Origin: Shewanella cutis
Lineage (GTDB): Bacteria; Pseudomonadota; Gammaproteobacteria; Enterobacterales; Shewanellaceae
DNA: 64,000 nucleotides
Direction of reading: 5' to 3'
Assembly: GCF_022410515.1 (NCBI RefSeq)
Contig: NZ_JACSDI010000003.1
Location: 310,001-374,000, forward strand
Positions 56,739 to 64,000 of the stretch are shown here, one piece after another. The first letter of the stretch is position 1. Each line of letters opens with the position of its first letter. Made by a program: the position numbers and the translations under genes. Under the pieces are notes generated by a model. That model ran no database searches and was not told the DNA's origin. It worked only from the letters and a program-made list of their open reading frames with translations.

Positions 56739-58363
56739 CAGTTAGTCTCCTGCGAGGTTTGGCTTGTTTTTACAAAAGAAATGCCGCCAAAAGGTGTGAG
56801 TTGCATATCATGTACATTATTACGGGTTAAAGCGACCCGTTTTGCATGGGCTAAACTTAGCATGGGCACTTGATCAGCTAAAAAGGCTTCGGCTTCTTGA
56901 TAAATTTGTTTGCGATCAGCTTGAGTTGAGACTTCTCTGGCTCTATCTAAAATGGCGTCAAATTGTTTATTACACCAGCGGGAGCGATTGTTGTTCGATT
57001 CCATCGATGAGCAGCTAAGTAGTGGTGTGAAAAAGTTGTCTGGATCGCTGTTATCGGCATTCCAGCCAATCAGTACTGAGTCATATTCATCTCGGCTTAA
57101 CCTTTGGGTAAAGACACTCCAGTCGTAACTGATGATATTGACTTTTACGCCGATATTGGCCAAATCAGATTGAATTAACTCTGCTGTTTTCAGTGCGTTA
57201 GGATTATAAGCTCTCGCAACAGGCATTGCCCAAATATCGATGCTCAGATTACTGATGCCAGCTTCTTTTAGCAGATCTCTGGCTTTTTGAGGATTGTAAT
57301 CCAACAGCTTTTTATTGCTGTCGTAGGCCCATGAGGCTGGCGGGAGCACGCCAATCGCCTCGATCGCTGTATTTTGATAAACAGCACGTAAGATATTTTG
57401 TTTATCCACCGCATGGGCGAGGGCGCGGCGCACTCGAACATCATCTAATGGTGGTTTTTGAGTATTAAAGGCCCAAAATGCCACATTAAGCCCAGGTTGT
57501 GATTCGATTTTGAGCTGCTCATGTTGTTTGATAACCGGCAGTTCTCCCGCTTTGGGCAGGGCTGAAACACTACAATCACCCGCGATCAATTTGGCCAGTC
57601 TCACGGTACTTTTGGGCGTGATATCATAGACCAGCATCTCCACATTGGCGGGTTCTCCCCAAAAGTCAGGATTACGGCGATAGCGAATATATTCGTTTTT
57701 AGCGTAATGCACTAAAGTAAAAGGCCCAGTACCGATGGCGAAGTGGTCAATATTTTCAGGGTGCCCAAGCGCAAGTTGTTGCTCGGCATATTCACTGGAA
57801 AGGATTACTGCAAAATCAGTGGCCAGATTCGATAAAAATGACGCATCTTTTCGAGCTAAACGAAACACCACTTCATGGTCATTGATTTTTTCGACACTTT
57901 TAACTTGTTCTGAAAAACCAATGCTTTGGAAAAAAGGATAACCAGTGCGCGACACACCATGATAAGGATGATGCTCGTCGATAATTCGATTGAAGGAAAA
58001 CAGCACGTCATCGGCGTTAAAAGAGCGACTTGGCGTAAAACGGGTCGAGTGCTGAAACTTAACATTCTCCCTGAGTGTAAAACGATAGCTAAGACCATCA
58101 TCACTTTCAGCCCAGCTAGTCGCCAGCGCGGGCACGAGTTGACCAGAGATAGCATCATAGTCCACTAAGCGGCTATAAATTTGGTGTGATGTTGCATCGA
58201 TAGTGGTGCCAGAGGTCACCAACTGCGGATTAAAAGACTCGGGATTCCCTTCGGAACAATAAACCAAACCAGAAGGGAGTTGTTGGGGGCCACATGCAAC
58301 CAACAACCCACTCATGCAGAAAACGGCAGTTGTTAGGCAAAGGCGTCTTATTAACACACTCAT
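56738..58363 (-). CDS. sapA: SapA, peptide-binding lipoprotein of the Sap transporter
   Basis: 541 residues, solute-binding family 5. A lipobox LLVAC at the end of the signal sequence suggests a lipoprotein, unlike the soluble SapA usually described. Family motifs include SEGNPESFNPQLV, LATSWAESDDGLSYRFTLRENVKFQ and RRALAHAVDKQNIL. In Haemophilus and Salmonella SapA binds antimicrobial peptides or heme; E. coli SapBCDF exports putrescine. First gene of the sap operon; upstream about 70 bp separate it from pspF. Confidence 0.92.
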   Translation of the reverse strand: MSVLIRRLCLTTAVFCMSGLLVACGPQQLPSGLVYCSEGNPESFNPQLVTSGTTIDATSHQIYSRLVDYDAISGQLVPALATSWAESDDGLSYRFTLRENVKFQHSTRFTPSRSFNADDVLFSFNRIIDEHHPYHGVSRTGYPFFQSIGFSEQVKSVEKINDHEVVFRLARKDASFLSNLATDFAVILSSEYAEQQLALGHPENIDHFAIGTGPFTLVHYAKNEYIRYRRNPDFWGEPANVEMLVYDITPKSTVRLAKLIAGDCSVSALPKAGELPVIKQHEQLKIESQPGLNVAFWAFNTQKPPLDDVRVRRALAHAVDKQNILRAVYQNTAIEAIGVLPPASWAYDSNKKLLDYNPQKARDLLKEAGISNLSIDIWAMPVARAYNPNALKTAELIQSDLANIGVKVNIISYDWSVFTQRLSRDEYDSVLIGWNADNSDPDNFFTPLLSCSSMESNNNRSRWCNKQFDAILDRAREVSTQADRKQIYQEAEAFLADQVPMLSLAHAKRVALTRNNVHDMQLTPFGGISFVKTSQTSQETN

Positions 58364-58432
58364 TTAAAAATCATTATTTTATCGACTATGAACCGCTATT
58401 TTAGCAGTGCATCTCGCCGATGGGCAATCTGC

Positions 58433-59524
58433 TTATGCTTTATCGAGCAAATTGTACTTTTTAAGAATGCCGCGCAGCTGATGGTAGCTTAAGCCAAGGA
58501 TTTCAGCGGTCTTCTTTTGATTGTACTGACTTGCCGATAAGGCTTGCTGAATAAGCTCCATCTCATAACGCTCGGTTTGCTCTTTAAAGTCTAAGGGAAA
58601 ATTAAAGTTGATTGTTATCGATTCCGAGGTTTTGGTAACCTCTGTATCGGTTATTGTGGTAACGATAGGCGGACTCGCTAAAGGTACATGAGGTGGTGGT
58701 GTGATTTGTCGCTCTCGAGTACGAATTCGTGTTGTCGGTCTGTACGGTGAGGCGAAGGGGTCGAGAATAATATGCTCAATGGGCCTATTCTCACCATAAT
58801 TACGGTAAACACTACGCTCGACCACGTTTTTAAGTTCACGAATATTTCCTGGCCAGTCATGGCTCATCAGTTGATCAATCGCGCTGGCACTGAAGCCACT
58901 GAAGAGTTCCAGCTTAAGTTGCCGCGCCATGCCCACGGCAAAGTACTCCGCTAATGTCATGATATCTTCTGGGCGACAACGCAGTGGTGGCAGGGTGATA
59001 ACATCAAAAGCCAGACGATCGAGTAAGTCGGCCCTAAACTCGCCTGCTTCGGCTAATGAAGGCAGATCTTCGTTGGCCGCACATATTAGCCGTACATCGG
59101 TTTGAATGGTTTTACTGCCGCCGACCCGTTCAAATTCACCGTATTCGATGACACGCAGCAGTTTTTCTTGAATTAACCCTGAGGTATTGGCTAACTCGTC
59201 AAGAAATAGCGTTCCACCATCGGCCCGTTCAAAACGGCCTTCGTGTTTGCCTTTGGCGCCAGTAAAGGCCCCAGATTCGTGGCCAAACAATTCACTTTCA
59301 AGCAGGTTTTCGCTCAAAGATGAACAATTTAGCTTAATAAAACCTTGATCCCAGCGTTTAGACAGATAATGTAAGCGTTCGGCAATCAGCTCCTTACCCG
59401 TACCGCGTTCACCAATAATCAGTACAGGTTTAGAAAGCGGCGCTATCTGCGAAACATGTTCTAACACTTCGAGTAGGGCGTTCGATTGGCCGATCAGGTT
59501 GTTTTGCTGAAATTTATTATCCAC
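58433..59524 (-). CDS. pspF: PspF, sigma-54 activator of the phage-shock response
   Basis: 363 residues. The AAA+ domain has Walker A GERGTGKE, the sigma-54-contacting GAFTGA loop and Walker B GGTLFLDELA; no receiver domain, as in PspF. A long, Thr/Pro-rich linker (about 250-310) precedes the C-terminal Fis-like HTH (TAEILGLSYHQLRGILKKYN). PspA inhibits it; membrane stress releases it to drive pspA. It is divergent from pspA across 177 bp. Confidence 0.96.
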   Translation of the reverse strand: MDNKFQQNNLIGQSNALLEVLEHVSQIAPLSKPVLIIGERGTGKELIAERLHYLSKRWDQGFIKLNCSSLSENLLESELFGHESGAFTGAKGKHEGRFERADGGTLFLDELANTSGLIQEKLLRVIEYGEFERVGGSKTIQTDVRLICAANEDLPSLAEAGEFRADLLDRLAFDVITLPPLRCRPEDIMTLAEYFAVGMARQLKLELFSGFSASAIDQLMSHDWPGNIRELKNVVERSVYRNYGENRPIEHIILDPFASPYRPTTRIRTRERQITPPPHVPLASPPIVTTITDTEVTKTSESITINFNFPLDFKEQTERYEMELIQQALSASQYNQKKTAEILGLSYHQLRGILKKYNLLDKA

Positions 59525-59644
59525 GATATTTTTTAGTCTTTAACGCTAAATTTTGGTGAAAATCATAATAAGTGGCTTGAGCTGTAAAATAAAGTAAAAG
59601 TTAATTAAATGTTTATCTATTTGAATTTAAATAATAAATAAAAG

Positions 59645-59661
59645 TTGGCACAGTTAGTGTA
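59645..59661 (+). promoter_or_regulatory. Sigma-54 promoter of pspABC
   Basis: TTGGCAC, AGTTA, GTGTA: the -24 element (TGGCAC) is perfect and a GT stands where the -12 GC should be, with correct spacing. It sits 41 bp before the pspA ATG. Upstream enhancer sites are not resolved by eye. Confidence 0.7.
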
Positions 59662-59701
59662 TTACCCTGAGCGAGACCAACATTAATTTGAGGATAGCAT
59701 T

Positions 59702-60385
59702 ATGGGTATTTTCTCTCGTTTCGCCGATATCATTAACTCTAATATCAGCGCATTACTCGACAAAGCCGAAGACCCTGAAAAAATGGTTCGCCTGATCATC
59801 CAAGAAATGGAAGATACACTGGTAGAAGTGCGTTCAACCTCAGCAAAAGTATTGGCTGAAAAGAAAGAATTGCATCGCCGTATCAGCCGAGTTGAGGAGC
59901 AAGTTCAGGATTGGCAGGATAAAGCGGAACTGGCTCTTTCAAAAGACCGCGAAGATTTAGCCAAAGCGGCTTTAGTTGAAAAACAAAAAGCGGCTGGTTT
60001 GGTGGATACCTTAAACCAAGAATTGGCGGTGCTGGATGAGCATATCGCTCGTTTAAAAGACGAAGTGAGCCTGCTGCAGGAAAAACTGTTAGATGCAAAA
60101 GCGCGTCAAAAGACCATTATTTTGCGCACTCAAACAGCGTCATCACGTTTAGAAGTGAAAAAGCAGTTAGATTCAAGCAAAATTGATAACGCCATGCTTA
60201 AGTTTGAGCAATATGAGCGCCGTGTTGAAGGATTAGAAGCCCAGGTTGAATCCTACGATCTTGGCAGCAAAAAAACCTTAGCTGATGAGTTTGCGGCATT
60301 AGAAGCTGAAGATTCAGTCAATGCGGAGCTGGAGGCGCTCAAGGCAAAAGTCAAAGGCAAAGCTCCCACAAAGGCAGAAGAATAA
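59702..60385 (+). CDS. pspA: PspA, phage-shock protein A
   Basis: 227 residues, nearly all coiled coil, starting MGIFSRFADIINSNISALLDKAEDPEKM, the PspA/IM30 signature. It belongs to the ESCRT-III-like superfamily, binds stressed inner membrane and inhibits PspF. GAGG precedes the ATG. pspB follows after 17 bp. Confidence 0.98.
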   Translation: MGIFSRFADIINSNISALLDKAEDPEKMVRLIIQEMEDTLVEVRSTSAKVLAEKKELHRRISRVEEQVQDWQDKAELALSKDREDLAKAALVEKQKAAGLVDTLNQELAVLDEHIARLKDEVSLLQEKLLDAKARQKTIILRTQTASSRLEVKKQLDSSKIDNAMLKFEQYERRVEGLEAQVESYDLGSKKTLADEFAALEAEDSVNAELEALKAKVKGKAPTKAEE

Positions 60386-60402
60386 CATTTTAGAGGTGAG
60401 TT

Positions 60403-60642
60403 ATGGATATGGACATACTAATGGCTCCGATTATCATCTTCATGGTAGTGGTCGCGCCAATATGGTTAGTTCTTCATTATCGCAGTAAGCGACAAGTGAG
60501 CCAGGGACTCACTGAGGAAGAGTTTTCGCAGCTTAATGAGTTGATCACCAAAGCCGATAAAATGGCTGCACGTATTGAAACCTTAGAGGCGATTCTTGAT
60601 TCAGAATCGCCTGAATGGAGGGGGAAACATGAGAGGATCTAA
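60403..60642 (+). CDS. pspB: PspB, phage-shock protein B
   Basis: 79 residues: a single N-terminal transmembrane helix (LMAPIIIFMVVVAPIWLVLHY) and a cytoplasmic coiled-coil tail containing LTEEEFSQLNELITKADKM. With PspC it senses membrane stress and recruits PspA. Its end overlaps the pspC start by 14 bases. Confidence 0.96.
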   Translation: MDMDILMAPIIIFMVVVAPIWLVLHYRSKRQVSQGLTEEEFSQLNELITKADKMAARIETLEAILDSESPEWRGKHERI

Positions 60643-61015
60643 TGGTCGAACTTTGTACCGTATTCCCCAGTCAGGTAAAATCGCTGGTGTGTGTGCAGGG
60701 ATAGCTGAATACTTTGCAATTGAAACTTGGTTAGTACGAGTGCTTGCGGTTTCTATCTTCCTATTGGGTGGTTCGGGTGTCGTCTTTATTATCTATGTGG
60801 CGTTATGGGTGATACTCGATATTAAACCCCAAAATAGCTCTGTTAGGGATGACATTGAAGTGAAGAAGAAGCCTTGGCAGTCGGGGGAGCCTGCTAAACA
60901 AGCACTGAGCGATGTGAGTCGTCAATTTAGAAGCTTAGAGGTGAGATTGCAAAACCTTGAACGGCATGTGACGTCTGACAATTTTGATTTAAAAAGACAA
61001 ATCAATAGCTTGTAA
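60629..61015 (+). CDS. pspC: PspC, phage-shock protein C
   Basis: 128 residues with the PspC domain (TLYRIPQSGKIAGVCAGIAEYFAIETWLVRVLAVS) and one membrane helix, then a helical tail. It works with PspB as the stress sensor. The ATG at 60629, with GGAGGGG upstream, is inside pspB; the in-frame codons before it are not family sequence. Confidence 0.95.
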   Translation: MRGSNGRTLYRIPQSGKIAGVCAGIAEYFAIETWLVRVLAVSIFLLGGSGVVFIIYVALWVILDIKPQNSSVRDDIEVKKKPWQSGEPAKQALSDVSRQFRSLEVRLQNLERHVTSDNFDLKRQINSL

Positions 61016-61023
61016 TCCCTCTA

Positions 61024-61050
61024 AAGGGCGGCCATGTCCGCCCTTGTTGT
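61024..61050 (+). terminator. pspABC terminator
   Basis: AAGGGCGG, loop CCATGT, CCGCCCTTGTTGTTTT: a stem followed by a T-rich tract. Just after it a 14-bp unit TCGTTGATTCCAGT occurs twice (61059 and 61081). Confidence 0.75.
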
Positions 61051-61130
61051 TTTATCTTTCGTTGATTCCAGTGTCATCTCTCGTTGATTCCAGTATATAG
61101 TTATCTCATTCAACATTTAGGGAAATCCTT

Positions 61131-62588
61131 ATGGGAATGCTTGATGTATCGCTCCATAAAATCACACAAAAGAGTCAATCTTTGCTCCACAGAACGGCCG
61201 ATAGGCATTTGCGCCTTGCGGTAACAGGGTTATCGGGGGCGGGCAAAACGGCTTTTATTACAGGGTTAGTCAATCAATTACTCAATAGCGGCGCTGCATC
61301 ATCTGCATCGCATTCTCGCCAACATGGTTTGCCTCTTTGGCAGGTGAGCCGTGAACAACGTTTGCTTGGGGTTAAGCGAGCGATGCAGCCGGATCTTGAA
61401 ATCGCGAGTTTTGATTATCAGGGCGCTATGTTAGCGCTGACTTCAAATCCTCCTACTTGGCCTGAATCGACTCGCACTATTTCTGAATTGCGTTTAGCCA
61501 TTAAATATCGGCCAGAAAAGGGATTTCTCGCCAAGTTTGCCGATACCGCAACGCTGTATTTAGATATTGTGGATTACCCCGGTGAGTGGCTTTTAGATTT
61601 ACCTATGCTGCGCCAAAGCTATGTTGAGTGGTGTACTGCTCAGCAGCAGCGGATTGCGGTTTTGAAGAGTTCACCTTTATACACAGGGTTTGAAACGTCG
61701 TTAAGTGCACTCAATTTAACGGCGATGGCCGATGAATCGGAACTGAAACGGCTTGCCGATCAATATCAGCAGTTATTGCATGATTTAGTACACGTGCAGG
61801 GCTATTACCAAGCGCAGCCTGGGCGGATGTTATTACCAGGAGAGTGGCAAGGTGCGCCGCTGCTGGCGTTTTTCCCGCTGTTATCTGTGACTGATGCTCA
61901 GTGGAGCAACCTTAAACAAAGTGATAAGCATAGTGCTTTCCATGTGCTGGAAAAGCGCTATCAAGAGTATGTCGCTAAGGTTGTTAAACCTTTTTATAAA
62001 CAACATTTCGCAGGGTTTGATCGTCAGGTGGTGCTCGTTGATTGCTTTAGTGCGTTAAATCGTGGCAAGTCACAATTCGAAGATATGGGCGCAGCACTAA
62101 ATGCCATTATGGAGAGTTTTCAATACGGACAATCCAGTTATTTACGCCGGCTTTTTGCGCCGCGGGTTGACCGTTTGCTGTTTGCCGCCAGTAAGGTTGA
62201 CCATGTCACGCGGGATCAACAAAGTCATGTGCTATCTTTGCTCACCGATATGCTCAAGCACAGTCAGCACTTTGCTGGTTTTGATGGTTGTAAAGTTGAG
62301 ACTATGGCCATTAGTGCGATTAAGGCCACGCGCCACGGCATGGTGACTACTCAAGATGGGGATGTGGAAGTCGTGCAGGGCACCGGATTGAATGGCCAAG
62401 CCCTGACCTTGTTTCCTGGTGAAGTGCCTACTCGCTTACCCGAGTCTACTTTCTGGCGTGAGCAAGGCTTTAACTTTATTGGTTTTGCACCGCCGGACAA
62501 CCGCAATCTCGATCCTTCTTCGGTGCATTTTGACCATATCCGTCTTGATCACCTTCTGCAGTATCTTGTGGGGGATAAGCTTGAATGA
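61131..62588 (+). CDS. ycjX: YcjX, stress-induced P-loop protein (DUF463)
   Basis: 485 residues. An N-terminal helix, then a GTPase-like P-loop GLSGAGKTAF, a DYPGEWLLDLPML region that stands for the switch, and a conserved SKVDH for guanine recognition. YcjX is expressed with the Psp response in enterobacteria; the biochemical role is unknown. The stop overlaps the ycjF start by four bases, so they are coupled. Confidence 0.95.
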   Translation: MGMLDVSLHKITQKSQSLLHRTADRHLRLAVTGLSGAGKTAFITGLVNQLLNSGAASSASHSRQHGLPLWQVSREQRLLGVKRAMQPDLEIASFDYQGAMLALTSNPPTWPESTRTISELRLAIKYRPEKGFLAKFADTATLYLDIVDYPGEWLLDLPMLRQSYVEWCTAQQQRIAVLKSSPLYTGFETSLSALNLTAMADESELKRLADQYQQLLHDLVHVQGYYQAQPGRMLLPGEWQGAPLLAFFPLLSVTDAQWSNLKQSDKHSAFHVLEKRYQEYVAKVVKPFYKQHFAGFDRQVVLVDCFSALNRGKSQFEDMGAALNAIMESFQYGQSSYLRRLFAPRVDRLLFAASKVDHVTRDQQSHVLSLLTDMLKHSQHFAGFDGCKVETMAISAIKATRHGMVTTQDGDVEVVQGTGLNGQALTLFPGEVPTRLPESTFWREQGFNFIGFAPPDNRNLDPSSVHFDHIRLDHLLQYLVGDKLE

Positions 62589-63781
62589 GAAAAGACCCGT
62601 TACCACATTCAACTGAGTCACAAATAAATGAGTCGGAGCAGTCTGTTACTTCGATTACAACTCAAACGCTTAAAAAACAGCAAGTATTTGATGCTGAACA
62701 GGTCAAGCTTCAGTCTGCAACGGATGAGTTAAAAAGTGCGCAAATGTTTGCGCCACAAACCCCGATAAAAGCGATTGATAACGTTGTTGAAGAGACGTTA
62801 GCGGCCCAGCCGCAGGTTTTAGATGTGGCATCCATACGCCCTAAATTACATCAATCCCGCCGTAGGTCTCGGTTGGCGCGCTTATCACTAATGGCATTAC
62901 TGTTACTCACGCTAGTGCAGACAGGTCTTGGTTTGCGGGATGCTTGGCTTGAAAGTCCGTGGCTATTTAGTTTTTATGGCGCCGTGCTTGGGATTGTGGG
63001 CAGCTGGGCCATAGTGGGTGTTATTGGCGAATATCGAAAACTCAAACGGCTTAAACAAGTTGCTGATACGCAAGAGACAGGAGCAAGGCTAGCCCTGAGT
63101 ATGCAAATGGGTGAGGCCGATGGTTTTATCGATAATATCGTACGACATTATCCCGATAGCCAAGGATTACAACGGCTGCGCCACTCGTTAAAAGATGAAC
63201 ATAACGATGCCGAAAAAGTGCTGTTATTTGAGGACTTAGTCCTAACGGAGCGGGACGAACTCGCGAAAAAAATCGTGCGTCGATATGCGGCCGAGTCTGC
63301 AGTGTTATTGGCGGCTAGCCCGCTTGCTGCATTGGATATGGCGATCATTCTTTGGCGTAATCAGCGAATGCTACGTGATGTCGCCGCTTGTTATGGTATC
63401 GAATTGGGTTACTGGAGCCGGATTAAACTCATTCGCAGCATAGTGATCAACATTATTTATGCCGGCACCAGTGAGTTAGTCACGGACTTAGGCACTCAAC
63501 TGCTGTCGGTTGAGATGACAGGTAAATTATCCGCGCGGCTTGCCCAAGGATTAGGGGGCGGTTTGTTAACCGCTCGCCTAGGATATCAGGCCATGGCACT
63601 ATGCCGTCCCATCCGTTTCAAGGATGAACAGCGGCCTAAATTGACTAAAGTCCATCAAGAGTTATTGCTGGAACTTAAACAATTTGCGGGGAATTTATTG
63701 ACCAAAGATGGGCGTGATGCGCTTAAGAGCCAATTAGAGGCTGCTGAGCTAAAAACCAGCTCAACGGCAAAAGACAAATAA
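62585..63781 (+). CDS. ycjF: YcjF, DUF697/UPF0283 membrane protein
   Basis: 398 residues. A charged N-terminal half with low-complexity Gln/Ser, two membrane helices (about 95-115 and 130-150), and the DUF697 part (AAESAVLLAASPLAALDMAIILWRNQRML...YGIELGYWSRIKLIR). Functionally linked to YcjX and Psp proteins; no known activity. ATG overlaps ycjX by ATGA. Confidence 0.94.
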   Translation: MRKDPLPHSTESQINESEQSVTSITTQTLKKQQVFDAEQVKLQSATDELKSAQMFAPQTPIKAIDNVVEETLAAQPQVLDVASIRPKLHQSRRRSRLARLSLMALLLLTLVQTGLGLRDAWLESPWLFSFYGAVLGIVGSWAIVGVIGEYRKLKRLKQVADTQETGARLALSMQMGEADGFIDNIVRHYPDSQGLQRLRHSLKDEHNDAEKVLLFEDLVLTERDELAKKIVRRYAAESAVLLAASPLAALDMAIILWRNQRMLRDVAACYGIELGYWSRIKLIRSIVINIIYAGTSELVTDLGTQLLSVEMTGKLSARLAQGLGGGLLTARLGYQAMALCRPIRFKDEQRPKLTKVHQELLLELKQFAGNLLTKDGRDALKSQLEAAELKTSSTAKDK

Positions 63782-63827
63782 CATAGCCGAATGCACAAAA
63801 CCGCGAGTGCACTTTAGGCTAAATGCT

Positions 63828-63862
63828 AATGCGTTAATGACTCTGTCATTAGCGCATTTTTT
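63828..63862 (+). terminator. ycjXF terminator
   Basis: AATGCGTTAATGA, loop CTCTG, TCATTAGCGCATTTTTT: a 13-bp stem with one G-T pair and a T-tract. The last 140 bases of the window hold no gene that I can support. Confidence 0.9.
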
Positions 63863-64000
63863 ATCGCCGATGTTCTGCCCTAAACGCTGAATGTAACAAC
63901 TTAGTTACAGTGGTTCTGTTGCTATTTTCACCGTTGCACTGGTTTCAACTGTTCAGCAGGGTATGTTAGTGCTTATTCGATAGGGCTAATGTTTTATTAA

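Overview
The window looks like chromosomal DNA of a Shewanella, closely related to but not identical with S. oneidensis. This rests on a complete outer-membrane extracellular electron transfer cluster (omcA-mtrC-mtrA-mtrB), whose protein sequences match what I remember of the S. oneidensis proteins over long stretches, and on the housekeeping order feoAB-glnS-miaE-lpxH-ppiB-cysS-folD-tRNAs-tig-clpP-clpX-lon-hupB-ppiD-fabV-sapFDCBA-pspFABC-ycjXF. No database was searched; all family names come from motif recognition.

Layout. 1-10.5 kb holds the 3' part of an RND pump, a MarC-type membrane protein, a solute-binding-like protein, an AzlCD amino acid exporter next to an AraC regulator, a CatB-like acetyltransferase, an SDR dehydrogenase with a downstream AraC/alkyltransferase fusion, and small membrane or secreted proteins. 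10.5-12.2 kb is accessory: a highly folded repeat block between two palindromic direct repeats, an AT-rich orphan gene, and a 100-bp cruciform. 12.2-20.9 kb, all minus strand, holds a PanP-like decarboxylase, a glycerate module (glycerate kinase, GntP permease, a perfect 14-bp palindromic operator, a secreted catalase-like peroxidase, a CdaR-type regulator), a uracil-DNA glycosylase relative and a membrane protein. 20.9-22.6 kb is a decayed IS110/IS1111-type insertion sequence sitting inside the terminal repeat of a small MITE. 22.6-30.7 kb is the metal-reduction cluster: omcA with its own terminator and mtrCAB as an operon. 30.7-31.3 kb holds a second MITE family, one copy nested inside another. 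31.6-34.2 kb is feoAB behind a Fur-box-like site. From 34.3 kb to the end is conserved core: glnS, a Yip1-like protein, miaE (with a second copy of the first MITE at its stop codon), lpxH, ppiB, cysS, folD, a Pro-Arg-His tRNA operon with a truncated tRNA-Pro copy in front, the trigger factor/ClpPX/Lon protein quality control group, hupB, ppiD, a molbindin, fabV, the Sap transporter and the phage-shock (Psp) regulon.

How it works together. MtrC and OmcA are decaheme surface lipoproteins. MtrA is the periplasmic decaheme that MtrB threads through the outer membrane, so the four genes encode a complete route for electrons from periplasm to mineral surface. Neighbouring feoAB imports the Fe(II) that such respiration yields. 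Most notable points: the mtr cluster lies in the opposite orientation to the one I recall for S. oneidensis, has no mtrDEF, and has mobile-element debris at both ends; the MITE/IS junctions can be read to the base; and SapD has Arg in place of the Walker A lysine. I did not find a clearly new defence or biosynthetic system.
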